From CAIYTF01 sp963664845 (GTDB lineage: Bacteria; Bacteroidota; Ignavibacteria; Ignavibacteriales; Ignavibacteriaceae), in NCBI GenBank assembly GCA_963664845.1, contig OY761615.1, positions 2,418,001 through 2,482,000 of the forward strand: a DNA stretch of 64,000 nucleotides, given 5' to 3'. This document shows positions 18,535-27,188 of the stretch, one piece after another. The notes below the pieces were generated by a model. The model saw nothing but the letters and a program-made list of their open reading frames with translations, was not told where the DNA came from and did no database searches. A program made the translations under genes and the position numbers. Within the stretch, counting starts at the first letter, position 1. Each line of letters begins with the position of its first letter.

Positions 18535-20391
18535 TTATTCCCGCGGTAAATCAATAACCTCAATCTGTCTTGGGGATACCATTTTCCGGGAACCATTAAG
18601 GGGGAGTTCATATCTGTGCACGTTTCCATTCCGGCTCACGATCAGTCTGAATGGTTTTTCGAACTCAACAGTAATTTCAGTTCCACCCCTGGATGGGATT
18701 GCCAGCAAACTTACTTTTTGTCCCCGGAACGAAATATTCTCAATTCCATGACGGTCGTTCCTATGCAGGCGCCAGGATATTTCATTAATATCGCCATTAA
18801 ACGCGAATCCCAGAATATTTTCGAATAGCATGCCAATGGGGCCGAGCCCGGACCATCCGACAAAATCCTGTCTGGAATAATACGTATTGTCCCAGCGGGT
18901 GGCAGGTGCGGAGAATTCGGGTGAGTAACATTCCCATATGGTGTGGTAGCCATCAGCATACCGCTCCTCAAAACAAACGCTGTTCTCAGCTGGCGAAAAA
19001 TTCCTGTACACCTCGTCGATGTTTCTCAGATAATTGAGTGCTATAGTATCTGCAATACCAGAGAAACCATATTTATCGAGACCCCGCAGTACCATATAGT
19101 TTGTTGGAGCCCACACGCCTCCCAACCAGTAATGACCCTTGGGATCATAGGCAGGGTCATCTGCCGATAAGGCAGGTATGGGATGGGAACTCCAAAATTC
19201 CTTCGGATTCTTAAGATGTGAGACTAATTGATTCGCCCGCTGTTTGTCGGCTACGTCTGCCATCAATGCCCAGAATGCCCCAATATGTTTTGTTGTGCTC
19301 ATCGTATCGTTTTGTGTCAGGTCGAAGTAAAACTTTGTTTTCGTGTTCCAGCAATACCTGTTGATATCGGCAGCGATCCTTCTATGGTGGTTTGCGAATT
19401 CTTTAACCAATTCCGTAGCGCGATGGACACGTGCCAGATCGCTTATACTTCCTGCAGCCAGCGCCTGCTGGCAGGAGAAATCGATATAGGCTGCTTGTTT
19501 AACATTCGGCCGGGGCGTGTTATCCATACCGCTCCCGAGTGGAGAAGTATAATACAGCCCTTTACCATGAACGGAGCGGCAATTCTTTTCAATCCAATAG
19601 AAATATTTGACCAGCACAGGCAAGACTCTTGCCAACCGTGATGTATCTCCTGTGAGATGATAATAACGGGCTTCGAGCTGGGCGAATAACGGAGGATTTA
19701 CCATGGGTTCTTCTCTTGTCGGGTCCGCAGCAGGTTTACCATTGCTTTCCCAATAGACCCGCTGAATATAGCCATCTTCACGTTGCTTGTTATAAAAGTT
19801 ATCCAATGACTCCATTGCCGGGAAAAGTCCCGGGAAATACATGCCGAATGCGGCCATGAAATTCGTGTCCCACTGGTAGATAAGCTCATTGAATCCTTCA
19901 TCCATATAGCTTTGTGAAAAGCCATTTTCTTTGGTCCCGTTTGCTATTTTATTCCATGCCATTTGCAGTGCAGCATAGTATAAACTGACGAACCCGGTAT
20001 CCGCAGCCAAAACCGGGATGGGGAATTTGTCTTTTGGAAAGGGAACGCTGCTCACCTTTCGCCTGGGAACAGGTGGATTGCCCACCTTCAAAATGGAGTT
20101 GAAACTCTCACCGCCATCGTTTACTCTCTGCGGATTGGAAGGATCGGGAATCCAATTCCCATCAACGACAAATTTATAGTAATAGTAGGATGGCAGGAGT
20201 TTAAGTTTGATTTGCCAGTTAACCGAATCGCGTTTCAAATGGTAGGAAGCAGGAGTCCAACTGTTGAAACTGCCTGCTATGGCAAATGATTTGATGGATG
20301 GGGAAGCATACCTAAAGGTGACCTCAACAGAATCAGGCTGTGAAAAGAGAACACTGCTTAACAGAAAAAAGGAAATAACTGATTTTCTCAT
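18535..20391 (-). CDS. Secreted GH63-like glycoside hydrolase with N-terminal CBM48-like domain
   Basis: 618 residues with a short signal peptide (MRKSVISFFLLSSVLFSQ). Residues 22-105 look like a CBM48/E-set glycogen-binding domain (SFAIAGSFNSWTP, YYYKFVVDGNWIPDP). The rest has the (alpha/alpha)6-barrel signature of the GH63/GH37 group: QWDTNFMAAFGMYF, YWLGGVWAPTNYMVLRGL, and TIWECYSPE near the end. Enzymes of this group cleave alpha-glucosides, mannosylglycerate-type compounds or trehalose, by inversion. Export suggests it works on an external or periplasmic alpha-glucan or disaccharide. The exact substrate cannot be read from the sequence. No Shine-Dalgarno is obvious before the ATG. Confidence 0.78.
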   Translation of the reverse strand: MRKSVISFFLLSSVLFSQPDSVEVTFRYASPSIKSFAIAGSFNSWTPASYHLKRDSVNWQIKLKLLPSYYYYKFVVDGNWIPDPSNPQRVNDGGESFNSILKVGNPPVPRRKVSSVPFPKDKFPIPVLAADTGFVSLYYAALQMAWNKIANGTKENGFSQSYMDEGFNELIYQWDTNFMAAFGMYFPGLFPAMESLDNFYNKQREDGYIQRVYWESNGKPAADPTREEPMVNPPLFAQLEARYYHLTGDTSRLARVLPVLVKYFYWIEKNCRSVHGKGLYYTSPLGSGMDNTPRPNVKQAAYIDFSCQQALAAGSISDLARVHRATELVKEFANHHRRIAADINRYCWNTKTKFYFDLTQNDTMSTTKHIGAFWALMADVADKQRANQLVSHLKNPKEFWSSHPIPALSADDPAYDPKGHYWLGGVWAPTNYMVLRGLDKYGFSGIADTIALNYLRNIDEVYRNFSPAENSVCFEERYADGYHTIWECYSPEFSAPATRWDNTYYSRQDFVGWSGLGPIGMLFENILGFAFNGDINEISWRLHRNDRHGIENISFRGQKVSLLAIPSRGGTEITVEFEKPFRLIVSRNGNVHRYELPLNGSRKMVSPRQIEVIDLPRE

Positions 20392-20431
20392 TGCGAGTTA
20401 TACCCTGCTTATTATTTTAGTCGCGGACGCG

Positions 20432-21343
20432 TTAATGACTATGAGTATTTACAATCAATCCTTGTGATTCGCATTCGTCAGTTTCAAATTGAATGGTTGG
20501 ATGGTTAATATGGTACTGGTGCTCAAGAAGCTCTTCAATATCATGAAGCAACTTACATCTGTTGCTTATCAGATCATCCGTTACCACGACGTGCGCACTT
20601 AGCGCTTTTAACCTCGAGGAAAGGCTCCATACGTGAAGGTGGTGGACGCTTTTAACTTCCGGGAATGTTTCAATTGCTGCTGCAACTGCATGAAGATCAA
20701 CACCATAGGGAGTTCCCTCTGTCAATATGTTAACGGTTTCAAGAACTATATTCCATGCGCTTCTGATGATGAATATCCCAATGCCAATTGAAATGATGGG
20801 GTCGAGCAGGTTCCAGCCAAACCAATAGATCAATGCTCCGACAATGATAACAGCGAGCGATTCGATGGCATCTGTAAGCAAATGCAGGTAAGCACTTTTC
20901 GCATTCAGATCGTGATCAGCGTTGCTTTTTAGCAGTAGGGTGGCAAAACCATTAGCCAAAAACCCTATGGTTGCAATAATCAGCATCCACAGCCCCATCA
21001 CCGGCTGGGGGTGGTTGATACGCTGTATTGCTTCATAGATTATATAGCCGCCAATAATGACGAGTGAAACTGAGTTAATAAATGCCACCAGAATTTCAAC
21101 GCGTACATAACCATAGGTTTTTTTATGATTTGAATCCCACCTTACAACTTTGGCCGCAATATAGCTAAGTATCAGCGCGAAAAAATCGCTGAGGTTGTGC
21201 ATCGCATCAGAAATGAGTGCCAGGCTATTTGTGAGCAGCCCACCCACAAGCTCAACAACAAAAATTATAGCATTCAATGCAATGGCAATACCAATGTTCT
21301 TGCCGGAACCGGCGTGCTCGTGATGGTGATGACTATGACTCAA
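20432..21343 (-). CDS. Cation diffusion facilitator (zinc/cadmium-type) transporter
   Basis: 303 residues, six predicted membrane helices, CDF family. It exports divalent metals such as zinc in exchange for protons. The N-terminus is His-rich (SHSHHHHEH, residues 2-10). The transport site is visible as SDAMHNLSD in helix 2 (D46, H49, D53) and HLLTD in helix 5 (H154, D158). This HD-HD arrangement is typical of zinc-selective members. The C-terminal cytoplasmic domain (VKSVHHLHVWSLSS) has the conserved HDLHVW-like block. The start codon is TTG, chosen because GGAG lies 7 bases upstream and the His-rich start follows directly. Confidence 0.93.
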   Translation of the reverse strand: MSHSHHHHEHAGSGKNIGIAIALNAIIFVVELVGGLLTNSLALISDAMHNLSDFFALILSYIAAKVVRWDSNHKKTYGYVRVEILVAFINSVSLVIIGGYIIYEAIQRINHPQPVMGLWMLIIATIGFLANGFATLLLKSNADHDLNAKSAYLHLLTDAIESLAVIIVGALIYWFGWNLLDPIISIGIGIFIIRSAWNIVLETVNILTEGTPYGVDLHAVAAAIETFPEVKSVHHLHVWSLSSRLKALSAHVVVTDDLISNRCKLLHDIEELLEHQYHINHPTIQFETDECESQGLIVNTHSH

Positions 21344-21547
21344 TTCGTAACTCCGAAAATTTGGTTTCTTGCGGCTTCAGACCTATGTGCGGATATGTTT
21401 AGGCCCGTGAAAGAACGTTGACTATTCTCGCACAAAATCCCGAAACAACACTTTCCTCTACAGGGGACACCGTCGCCGTGTTAAAGTGAATAACTTACTA
21501 TTGGAAATATATTTGTTTTTTCATTAACAGCATAGATTTTCCGGTTT
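21344..21547. other. Boundary between CDF gene and phage-derived block
   Basis: About 200 bases with no gene. This is the left edge of the phage-derived block. I looked for a sequence repeated at the right edge (28342-28361) that could mark an attachment site and saw none. Confidence 0.4.
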
Positions 21548-22690
21548 TCACTTTACCGTAAATTCGTCCTCGCGCAGATTATAGCTTCGTTTATAATATT
21601 CCGGAGTAAGATGCACGCCTTGTTTGATAAGCAGTTCGTCACGTTCCGCCAGCGCCTTATTCACGTCGTTTTCTTCATATAATGCAAACACCGGCAGATC
21701 GGTATTGTTTGTCTGGCTGAAGTTAATCCGGCATGCAATTTCAAGCAGACGGTTTATGGTTTTCTCGACCAGGCGTTTATCGCCCTGCACAAGATGATGA
21801 TAAATATCCAGATGGGTTTTGGACGCTGCGTACGTTCCGCGTTCCTGTATTTCCGTGGTGAGTGTTTGTGCAAGCACTGCTTTTGATATCTCACTGTTGC
21901 AAAAATCCAGAAACTTTTTGTAGACGTCACTTGAATAGGAACGGGAGCCTTCCAGGAACGAGATGGTGGAATCATCCGGCACCACAGCCATCGTATCCGT
22001 AAGCATTTTTTCAAGCGCATCCAACAGCGTCTGAGCCTCTTCCTTTGTATAGCTGCGCGGTTGTTTTGCCAACAGGAAGGGCATTCCATATTTTTCAGTA
22101 AAGGTGACCCAAAATTGATAGCCACCGCGTTTGAAGGTGACCGGCCAGTAACATCTGCTTAGAATTTTTTCGCCGTAGGGATTGTAATAGCTTGCCTGGT
22201 GCTGAACTACCAGGAATTTGTTTTCCGGGAGGATCACACCATCGCTTGCCGCTTCACCCCGGTAACGTGGATTATTCTCATCATCAAAGAAGAACCATTC
22301 CTGGGGCTTCTCTTCAACAGTTGCGGGATACCAAAGCCCATCCCGGTATTCCCACATGATCTCAAGGACACTATACCCATAGAATACGGCGTCAAGTATA
22401 TTAGAAAGCAAGGTGTCAATATCCAACCCGCGAAGCAGCCCGGCGGCATAGTCATAGTTTTGTGCCTTCCCCTGCTTCTTCAGTTCCCATTTGAGTGAGA
22501 GCGTTCCGGCTTTCCGCTGCTGCATGTTTGCAAACACGTGTGCATCGGAAGTGAGTTCACGATAGGTTTCGATCTGTTTGCCGGTTTTTTGCAATACCGG
22601 ATCGGGGTCAGGGAGTATCTGCACCATTTTGGAAAAGAGAAGATGCGGCTCCCGTTTTGTAAAAACGGCTGACAATAATTTTGTGTTCAT
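21548..22690 (-). CDS. Phage portal protein, DUF935 (Mu gp29-like) family
   Basis: 380 residues matching the DUF935 portal family. The portal ring forms the DNA entry vertex of the capsid and docks the terminase. Family features include the N-terminal LPDPDPVLQKTG, the QQRKAGTLSLKWE block, DAVFYGYSVLEIMWE near residue 102, the FTEKYGMPFLLAKQP segment and LAQTLTTEIQERGTYAASK in the C-terminal part. Mu gp29 is longer (around 500 residues), so this is a short version, possibly trimmed at the C-terminus. AGGA precedes the ATG. It lies 32 bases downstream of the large terminase, matching Mu order gp28-gp29. The gp30-like minor head gene that normally follows is missing. Confidence 0.9.
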   Translation of the reverse strand: MNTKLLSAVFTKREPHLLFSKMVQILPDPDPVLQKTGKQIETYRELTSDAHVFANMQQRKAGTLSLKWELKKQGKAQNYDYAAGLLRGLDIDTLLSNILDAVFYGYSVLEIMWEYRDGLWYPATVEEKPQEWFFFDDENNPRYRGEAASDGVILPENKFLVVQHQASYYNPYGEKILSRCYWPVTFKRGGYQFWVTFTEKYGMPFLLAKQPRSYTKEEAQTLLDALEKMLTDTMAVVPDDSTISFLEGSRSYSSDVYKKFLDFCNSEISKAVLAQTLTTEIQERGTYAASKTHLDIYHHLVQGDKRLVEKTINRLLEIACRINFSQTNNTDLPVFALYEENDVNKALAERDELLIKQGVHLTPEYYKRSYNLREDEFTVK

Positions 22691-22722
22691 AAGTATTCCT
22701 GTTTGCTTGTTGATAAAATAAA

Positions 22723-24099
22723 TTACAGATAGCCTTTAAGTGATTTACTCCGGGGTTTGCTGTGCCTTGAAACAGGCAACGACGGTTGACGCACAGTGTC
22801 CGTAGCAGTCAACGCCAGGGCAAGCGCCCAGAAGCGGTCTGCATGTGAATCGGTTTCGGAGCGATTGGCCTCAAAGCGGGCGTTCCCCGCAATGGTGATC
22901 GTTTTTCTGACCGCGTGCAGATCATCCCGCAATGCGCCGTCGGGAGGGATGAGGATCGTCCGGTTTTCGAAGTGCTTTCGTATTAGATAGGCCATTTGTT
23001 CTTTGCGTTTTGCAGTGAATCCAATGACCTCAACAGCGTGCGTGCCGAATTCTTCAACACAATCCTCAGCCAGGTTCATCCCAATGCCCGTACCGTCAAT
23101 TGCGCACCGCCGAAAGCCTGTGCGATGCAGCAGCGTAAAAATGAACTCTTTTTGTTTTTCGAATTTCATTCCCTTTAAGGTGTGGACCTGCCTGGTTATA
23201 AAAATATCATCTGTGCTTTCGATTACGAAAATGACAGTCAAATCCCGAAAACGTCCGATATCAATGCCCACATAAAACTCCTTACCCAAAGTTAATTTCC
23301 CATCGGTTGTGAGCACTTCTTCTTCGCATGACCGTATCAATTCGTAGGAAAGAAATGCGGTCACTTCATCCACCGGAATGCAACAAAATTCTTCTTTCCA
23401 AACGGAATCATCGAAGCAGTTCTTTCGCAGATCAGCAATCCAATTATTTCGTTCCTCTTCGGACACCTTTCGTCCCTGCATTGCGTCCACCAGTTTTTGT
23501 TCAACAGCGTCATAAATGGTGGTTCTGTGCAAACTCCAACAGAGCTTGTCGGCACGTATTTCCTCAATGAAGCGGTAGAACAGGCATTGCTGTCCGTTAT
23601 GCGTTGAGAGAACACGAATGGGATAGCCCCAGGTTGTTGCAGGTTTTGCAGCTTTCCACATTTCGGTGTCCCGGTCATGATGAGCAAATTCATCGAGAAC
23701 AACCTTCCCGCCCTTACTTCTGAAACCCTTTGGATTACTGGTAAGCGCAGTGATGCGTTTCCCGTTCGAGAATTGCAATTGCAACATGCCCAAAGCATTT
23801 TTTGTTTCCATGAACTGAATATCGGGACGCGCCATAGCGAACATATCTGCCCATAGTTTGCAGTACCTGATATATTCCTTTGCTGCCGTTTCATCGGCAG
23901 AGCTGAACCATACAGCCGGATAATGCTCATTCAGCATGTCGTATACATCTTCATAGCTTTGCGCGTAGGTCGCTCCTATCCGACGTGATTTTTCCCAAAT
24001 TTTGATTTTCGCGAGATCGAGTATCCAGTCCAACTGATAGGGCAGAAAAAGCTTACTATCCAGATGTGGAATTACTTCAGAGCCTTTTTTCCGGCTCAT
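22723..24099 (-). CDS. Phage terminase large subunit (Mu gp28-like)
   Basis: About 458 residues. The frame extends up to 24228, but the ATG at 24099 (MSRKKGSEVIPH) has AGGA 7-10 bases upstream and overlaps the preceding gene by only 23 bases. This motor packages DNA into the prohead through the portal. The ATPase half shows a Walker-A-like KSRRIGATYA (residues 37-46) and Walker B VVLDE (133-137). The nuclease half shows YVGIDIGRFRDLT and AIDGTGIGMNLAED, with the acidic residues expected of the RNase H fold. The protein therefore looks catalytically competent. It is followed directly by the portal gene. Confidence 0.9.
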   Translation of the reverse strand: MSRKKGSEVIPHLDSKLFLPYQLDWILDLAKIKIWEKSRRIGATYAQSYEDVYDMLNEHYPAVWFSSADETAAKEYIRYCKLWADMFAMARPDIQFMETKNALGMLQLQFSNGKRITALTSNPKGFRSKGGKVVLDEFAHHDRDTEMWKAAKPATTWGYPIRVLSTHNGQQCLFYRFIEEIRADKLCWSLHRTTIYDAVEQKLVDAMQGRKVSEEERNNWIADLRKNCFDDSVWKEEFCCIPVDEVTAFLSYELIRSCEEEVLTTDGKLTLGKEFYVGIDIGRFRDLTVIFVIESTDDIFITRQVHTLKGMKFEKQKEFIFTLLHRTGFRRCAIDGTGIGMNLAEDCVEEFGTHAVEVIGFTAKRKEQMAYLIRKHFENRTILIPPDGALRDDLHAVRKTITIAGNARFEANRSETDSHADRFWALALALTATDTVRQPSLPVSRHSKPRSKSLKGYL

Positions 24100-24427
24100 C
24101 ACACATTTCCTGATCTTTTGTTGGTTCACGATTAATTCCCAGTACTTCTCTTTCAATCTGTGCAATAACTTCAGGCGGAATGGTTTTCCTGGCAGGTGTT
24201 CTGGGTGAATATTTGCGCACCAGTTCATCGGCGGCCTTTAATGCTGAAAACCCACGGACAATACAGATAAAATTTACAGCCGAAATATCAGTCTTTGTGC
24301 GAACAATTATCTCGTTCAGCAATTCCAATGCATCAGCACGTAATTTTTCGGCTTCCGGTTGCCCAAAGGATTGTTCTTTCCCCTTCTGATTGTTTGGACT
24401 ATCAATTTCAATTGTCGTCGGATTCAT
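24077..24427 (-). CDS. Small phage protein, candidate terminase small subunit
   Basis: 116 residues, not recognised by motif. Predicted mostly helical and charged (KLRADALELLNEIIVRTKTD, ALKAADELVRKY, PPEVIAQIEREVLG). It sits directly before the large terminase and overlaps it by 23 bases, the place usually occupied by the small terminase subunit (Mu gp27 position). That subunit recognises DNA to start packaging. The length is shorter than the DUF3486 family of Mu gp27 (about 190 residues), so the assignment rests on position and composition only. Confidence 0.5.
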   Translation of the reverse strand: MNPTTIEIDSPNNQKGKEQSFGQPEAEKLRADALELLNEIIVRTKTDISAVNFICIVRGFSALKAADELVRKYSPRTPARKTIPPEVIAQIEREVLGINREPTKDQEMCDEPEKRL

Positions 24428-24530
24428 GGTTCTTTCTTTCGAATGTCTTTTCGGTTTGTTGAGTTATTGATCTGACAGACCCATAGTGCTGCATCGGGAT
24501 GTGCAGGAGCGGTTCGCCGGAAAACCATTG

Positions 24531-24791
24531 CTAACCGCGCTCCTTATCATTATCCTGCATATGGACGTCCAGCTTGATCTCTACCCGCGAAAGAATGCCA
24601 TTTAATACTTCCTTGTACTTTATATCCTGCTCCATGAGATAGAACATTCTTTCAACATTTTCCTGATTGGTCCTGGCAACCTTTTCCTGTTGCCGGTTAA
24701 ATTGTTTGAATGAGAGATACCACATAACAAATACGATAACAGCTATACTGCCGTTGCCTATCAGGTTCAGGATTTCCGGATCAAGTTTCAT
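24531..24791 (-). CDS. Small membrane protein with one helix and coiled coil (phage block)
   Basis: 86 residues. One transmembrane helix (about 11-29, NGSIAVIVFVMWYLSF) is followed by a charged, probably coiled-coil tail. The layout resembles BhlA/UviB holin-like proteins and also DUF2730 (Mu gp25-like) proteins. In Mu, gp25 lies just upstream of the terminase genes, as here. AAGGAAC precedes the ATG. It is the first gene of the minus arm, next to the TGCAC array. Either a second holin-like protein or a packaging-module accessory; I cannot decide. Confidence 0.5.
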   Translation of the reverse strand: MKLDPEILNLIGNGSIAVIVFVMWYLSFKQFNRQQEKVARTNQENVERMFYLMEQDIKYKEVLNGILSRVEIKLDVHMQDNDKERG

Positions 24792-24832
24792 TGCGTGTTC
24801 CTTTCAATTGTTTGAGCAAATATACCGTGCCG

Positions 24833-24958
24833 GTGCAGCTGAAGTCTTGCGCCCCGTGCATAAAATGGCACAATGCATAATGCACCCCGTGCATAGCAGT
24901 GCACCATGCAGTGCACAACATCGTGCGGCGTGCACTGCACCATTTTCTGCACAGGGCG
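24833..24958. promoter_or_regulatory. TGCAC/GTGCA half-site array, candidate operator of the divergent phage arms
   Basis: Nine GTGCA or TGCAC words lie within about 120 bases. GCAGTGCAC occurs at 24896-24904 and again at 24908-24916, and inverted at 24930-24938. The outer part is an imperfect inverted repeat: 24850-24868 pairs with 24940-24958 in 17 of 19 positions. The array fills most of the gap between the divergent arms and probably binds a regulator or is a DNA-level signal such as a packaging or replication site. No matching regulator gene is in the block. Confidence 0.65.
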
Positions 24959-25044
24959 TTGGAAGTCCACACGCTTAACCCGCTAAGTTTGCTTGCGTAA
25001 TTAAACAATGTCCTCAAACAACAATTAAGAAAGGAGAAATGACT

Positions 25045-25896
25045 ATGAGAGAATGGTTTGAAATATTCCGAACCGGAACTCATACTGATGCAAATGGTGT
25101 AACACGGGAATGGACGGAATCAGATCTTGATGCAATAGCAGCAGGGTATGATGCCTCGCTCTATGAAGCACCAGTTGTAATCGGTCACCCCGTGCTGAAT
25201 GCACCTGCTTATGGCTGGATTGAAGCAGTAAAGCGAACGGGCGACAAGCTCCTGGCAAAGGCAAAACAACTGGCTCCTGAATTTGTGGAGCTTGTCCGCC
25301 AGGGAAGTTATAAAAAAGTAAGTATCGCGCTTACACCGGAGAATAAACTGCGGCACGTTGGTTTTCTTGGGGCGGCTGCACCCGCAATAGAGGGCTTACA
25401 GACAGCCGAATTTGCCTCTGCGCCCGAAGCTGTTGCCTATGAGTTTTCCAGCGAAGAACTGCAACTGTTCCCACCACTCCTTGAAACTCCGGTTAAGCAA
25501 CTTCAAGACACCTTGGAACGCCTGCGAAAATTGGAGGAAAAGCTTACGGCAATTGCAAATGCCCAGTCACCGGTTCAACAAAGCACGCAACAGGTGACCG
25601 GTGCAGACATTCAGAAGTTCTGCCAATTTGCAGAGCACAAAACGGAACAGGGTTATTTAACGCCCGCCCAGAAACAACTCCTGCTTGATGCAGTTAACGC
25701 GGCAGTTTCGCAGGGGCAGCAACAGTTTTCCGAAAGTCAGACACTTTCGTTGTTTACGCAATTCATCGAATTACTGCCAAAACAAATTCAGCTTCAACGA
25801 TTTGTTTCCAAACCGGCACGAGAAACCGGCGGATCGGTCAGCGCATTGGAACAATTGCGGAAAATATTTGCCGCACAGACGCTGATACGCACCTGA
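25045..25896 (+). CDS. Prohead protease/scaffold, Mu gpI-like
   Basis: 283 residues from the second in-frame ATG at 25045, which has AAGGAG at a good distance; the ATG at 25039 lies too close to it. It matches Mu-like protein I: an N-terminal protease domain (EIFRTGTHTDANG, VVIGHP near residue 50, YGWIEAVKR, YKKVSIAL near 95) followed by a glutamine-rich helical scaffold half (residues about 150-230). The protease trims scaffold and capsid proteins during prohead maturation. His in GHP and Ser in KVSIAL are candidates for the catalytic pair. It is followed by the capsid gene, as in Mu. Confidence 0.85.
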   Translation: MREWFEIFRTGTHTDANGVTREWTESDLDAIAAGYDASLYEAPVVIGHPVLNAPAYGWIEAVKRTGDKLLAKAKQLAPEFVELVRQGSYKKVSIALTPENKLRHVGFLGAAAPAIEGLQTAEFASAPEAVAYEFSSEELQLFPPLLETPVKQLQDTLERLRKLEEKLTAIANAQSPVQQSTQQVTGADIQKFCQFAEHKTEQGYLTPAQKQLLLDAVNAAVSQGQQQFSESQTLSLFTQFIELLPKQIQLQRFVSKPARETGGSVSALEQLRKIFAAQTLIRT

Positions 25897-25960
25897 GGTT
25901 CTTTCAGTAACAGACAGTGCTCATTTAAATTCATACTATTTATTCATTACGGAGGTTCTT

Positions 25961-26884
25961 ATGAAACTTTATGAAATATCATCGAAAGATGAAGTAACAC
26001 AACTCGTTGTCAGCAAAATGATGGAAAGAAGTTCTGTGCTGCAATATGCACAATTTTACTCTATGCATGGCAACGCTGAATTCGCGCGAAAGGCCGCAAC
26101 AGCAAGCGGCGGTCAGTTCCGGGATCTGGATTCGGATTATGTATTCAACACCATTTCCCCTGAGTACACCAATCCCGCTCTCCGCATCCTTGGCGATCAG
26201 GTTCAGGTAGACCAGGCACATGAACGCCGTGGTTTCGATATCAGCTCGGTACGGGCATCCGAATTGATGAACTTTGCCGTGAATCTGGGAAAGCAGTTTC
26301 AAAACTATTTCTTTAACGGAAACTCACTCAGCACCAGCAACCAGTTTGACGGCATTCAAAACCTAATTGCTGCAGGACAGGTCATTCCGTCAGCACAGAA
26401 CGGTCTGAGCATCGACACAGGCAACAGTGATGCCGCAAAAGGAAGACAGCAGAAATTCCTGGAGCTTCTTGACACACTGATTGAGTCTGTTGATGGCGGT
26501 GCCGAAGTGCTCTTCATGGATGGGCGAACACTTTCACGGCTGAACTCAATCGCGAGAGAGTTCATTACGATCCAGTCAAACAAATTCGGCGAACCGTTAC
26601 GCTTATACAACGGTGTACCGCTGCTATCTGCCGGCTATAACAAAACCGGCAGCCGGATCATATCGCACAACGAAGCAATGGGAACCGCAGCCAATACAAC
26701 AAGCATTTATGCAGTCCGTTTTGGCGAACGTGCGGACCTAACGATCGCAACCAATGTCGGTGTCGAAGTGCAAGACCTGGGACTTGTTGGGCCATTCTAT
26801 ACTCATAAGGTAGAGATGGATGCGGCCCCGGTTTTGCTTAATGACAAAGCAGCAGCCCGCTTGACCGGGATCATTATTTCCTAA
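25961..26884 (+). CDS. Phage major capsid protein (HK97-fold candidate)
   Basis: 307 residues. The N-terminal part carries helical and E-loop-like sequence (RRGFDISSVRASELMNFAVN, LGKQFQNYFFNG near residue 110). Later come NQFDGIQNLIAAGQ and a C-terminal beta-rich region with LYNGVPLLSAGYNKTG, SIYAVRFGERADL and VEMDAAPVL. These are typical of HK97-fold coat proteins, and the position after the protease supports it. GGAGG precedes the ATG. The frame is complete. No decoration or head-completion gene follows; the lysis cassette comes next. Confidence 0.82.
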   Translation: MKLYEISSKDEVTQLVVSKMMERSSVLQYAQFYSMHGNAEFARKAATASGGQFRDLDSDYVFNTISPEYTNPALRILGDQVQVDQAHERRGFDISSVRASELMNFAVNLGKQFQNYFFNGNSLSTSNQFDGIQNLIAAGQVIPSAQNGLSIDTGNSDAAKGRQQKFLELLDTLIESVDGGAEVLFMDGRTLSRLNSIAREFITIQSNKFGEPLRLYNGVPLLSAGYNKTGSRIISHNEAMGTAANTTSIYAVRFGERADLTIATNVGVEVQDLGLVGPFYTHKVEMDAAPVLLNDKAAARLTGIIIS

Positions 26885-26963
26885 TCAACCAGACCGGGAG
26901 GACGGGGCGCAAATCTCCCATTCTGAAGCGCCTGTTCCTTCCGGTCAATAGTACGAGGACAAA

Positions 26964-27188
26964 ATGAAACCATTACCTGGAAACAGAAAATATTCCGGAT
27001 TTATTATCTCCTGCTCTCTATTCACGCTTGTGGTGATTATTGCAGTTTTTCGCGTGAGCCCAGACAATGTGAACCTGCCGTCATTTGTATTCCAGCTTGC
27101 AGCCTCCTACTCAGTACTCTGCGGACTGTTCTTCGGCAGCAACGTTTTGGAGCATTTTTCCGGTAAGGAAAGGAGCCAGTCACAATGA
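26964..27188 (+). CDS. Small two-helix membrane protein, candidate holin
   Basis: 74 residues with two predicted membrane helices (about 10-28 and 41-59) and short charged ends. The size, topology and position before an amidase gene fit a class II holin, which would open the inner membrane for the lysin. GAGGA precedes the ATG. The stop overlaps the next start as ATGA, implying translational coupling. No sequence family is recognised. Confidence 0.6.
   Translation: MKPLPGNRKYSGFIISCSLFTLVVIIAVFRVSPDNVNLPSFVFQLAASYSVLCGLFFGSNVLEHFSGKERSQSQ

Noticed and set aside
24781..25083. Minus-strand 100-codon frame across the TGCAC array
   Set aside because: Cys/His-rich translation of the array itself, overlapping the start regions of both flanking genes.
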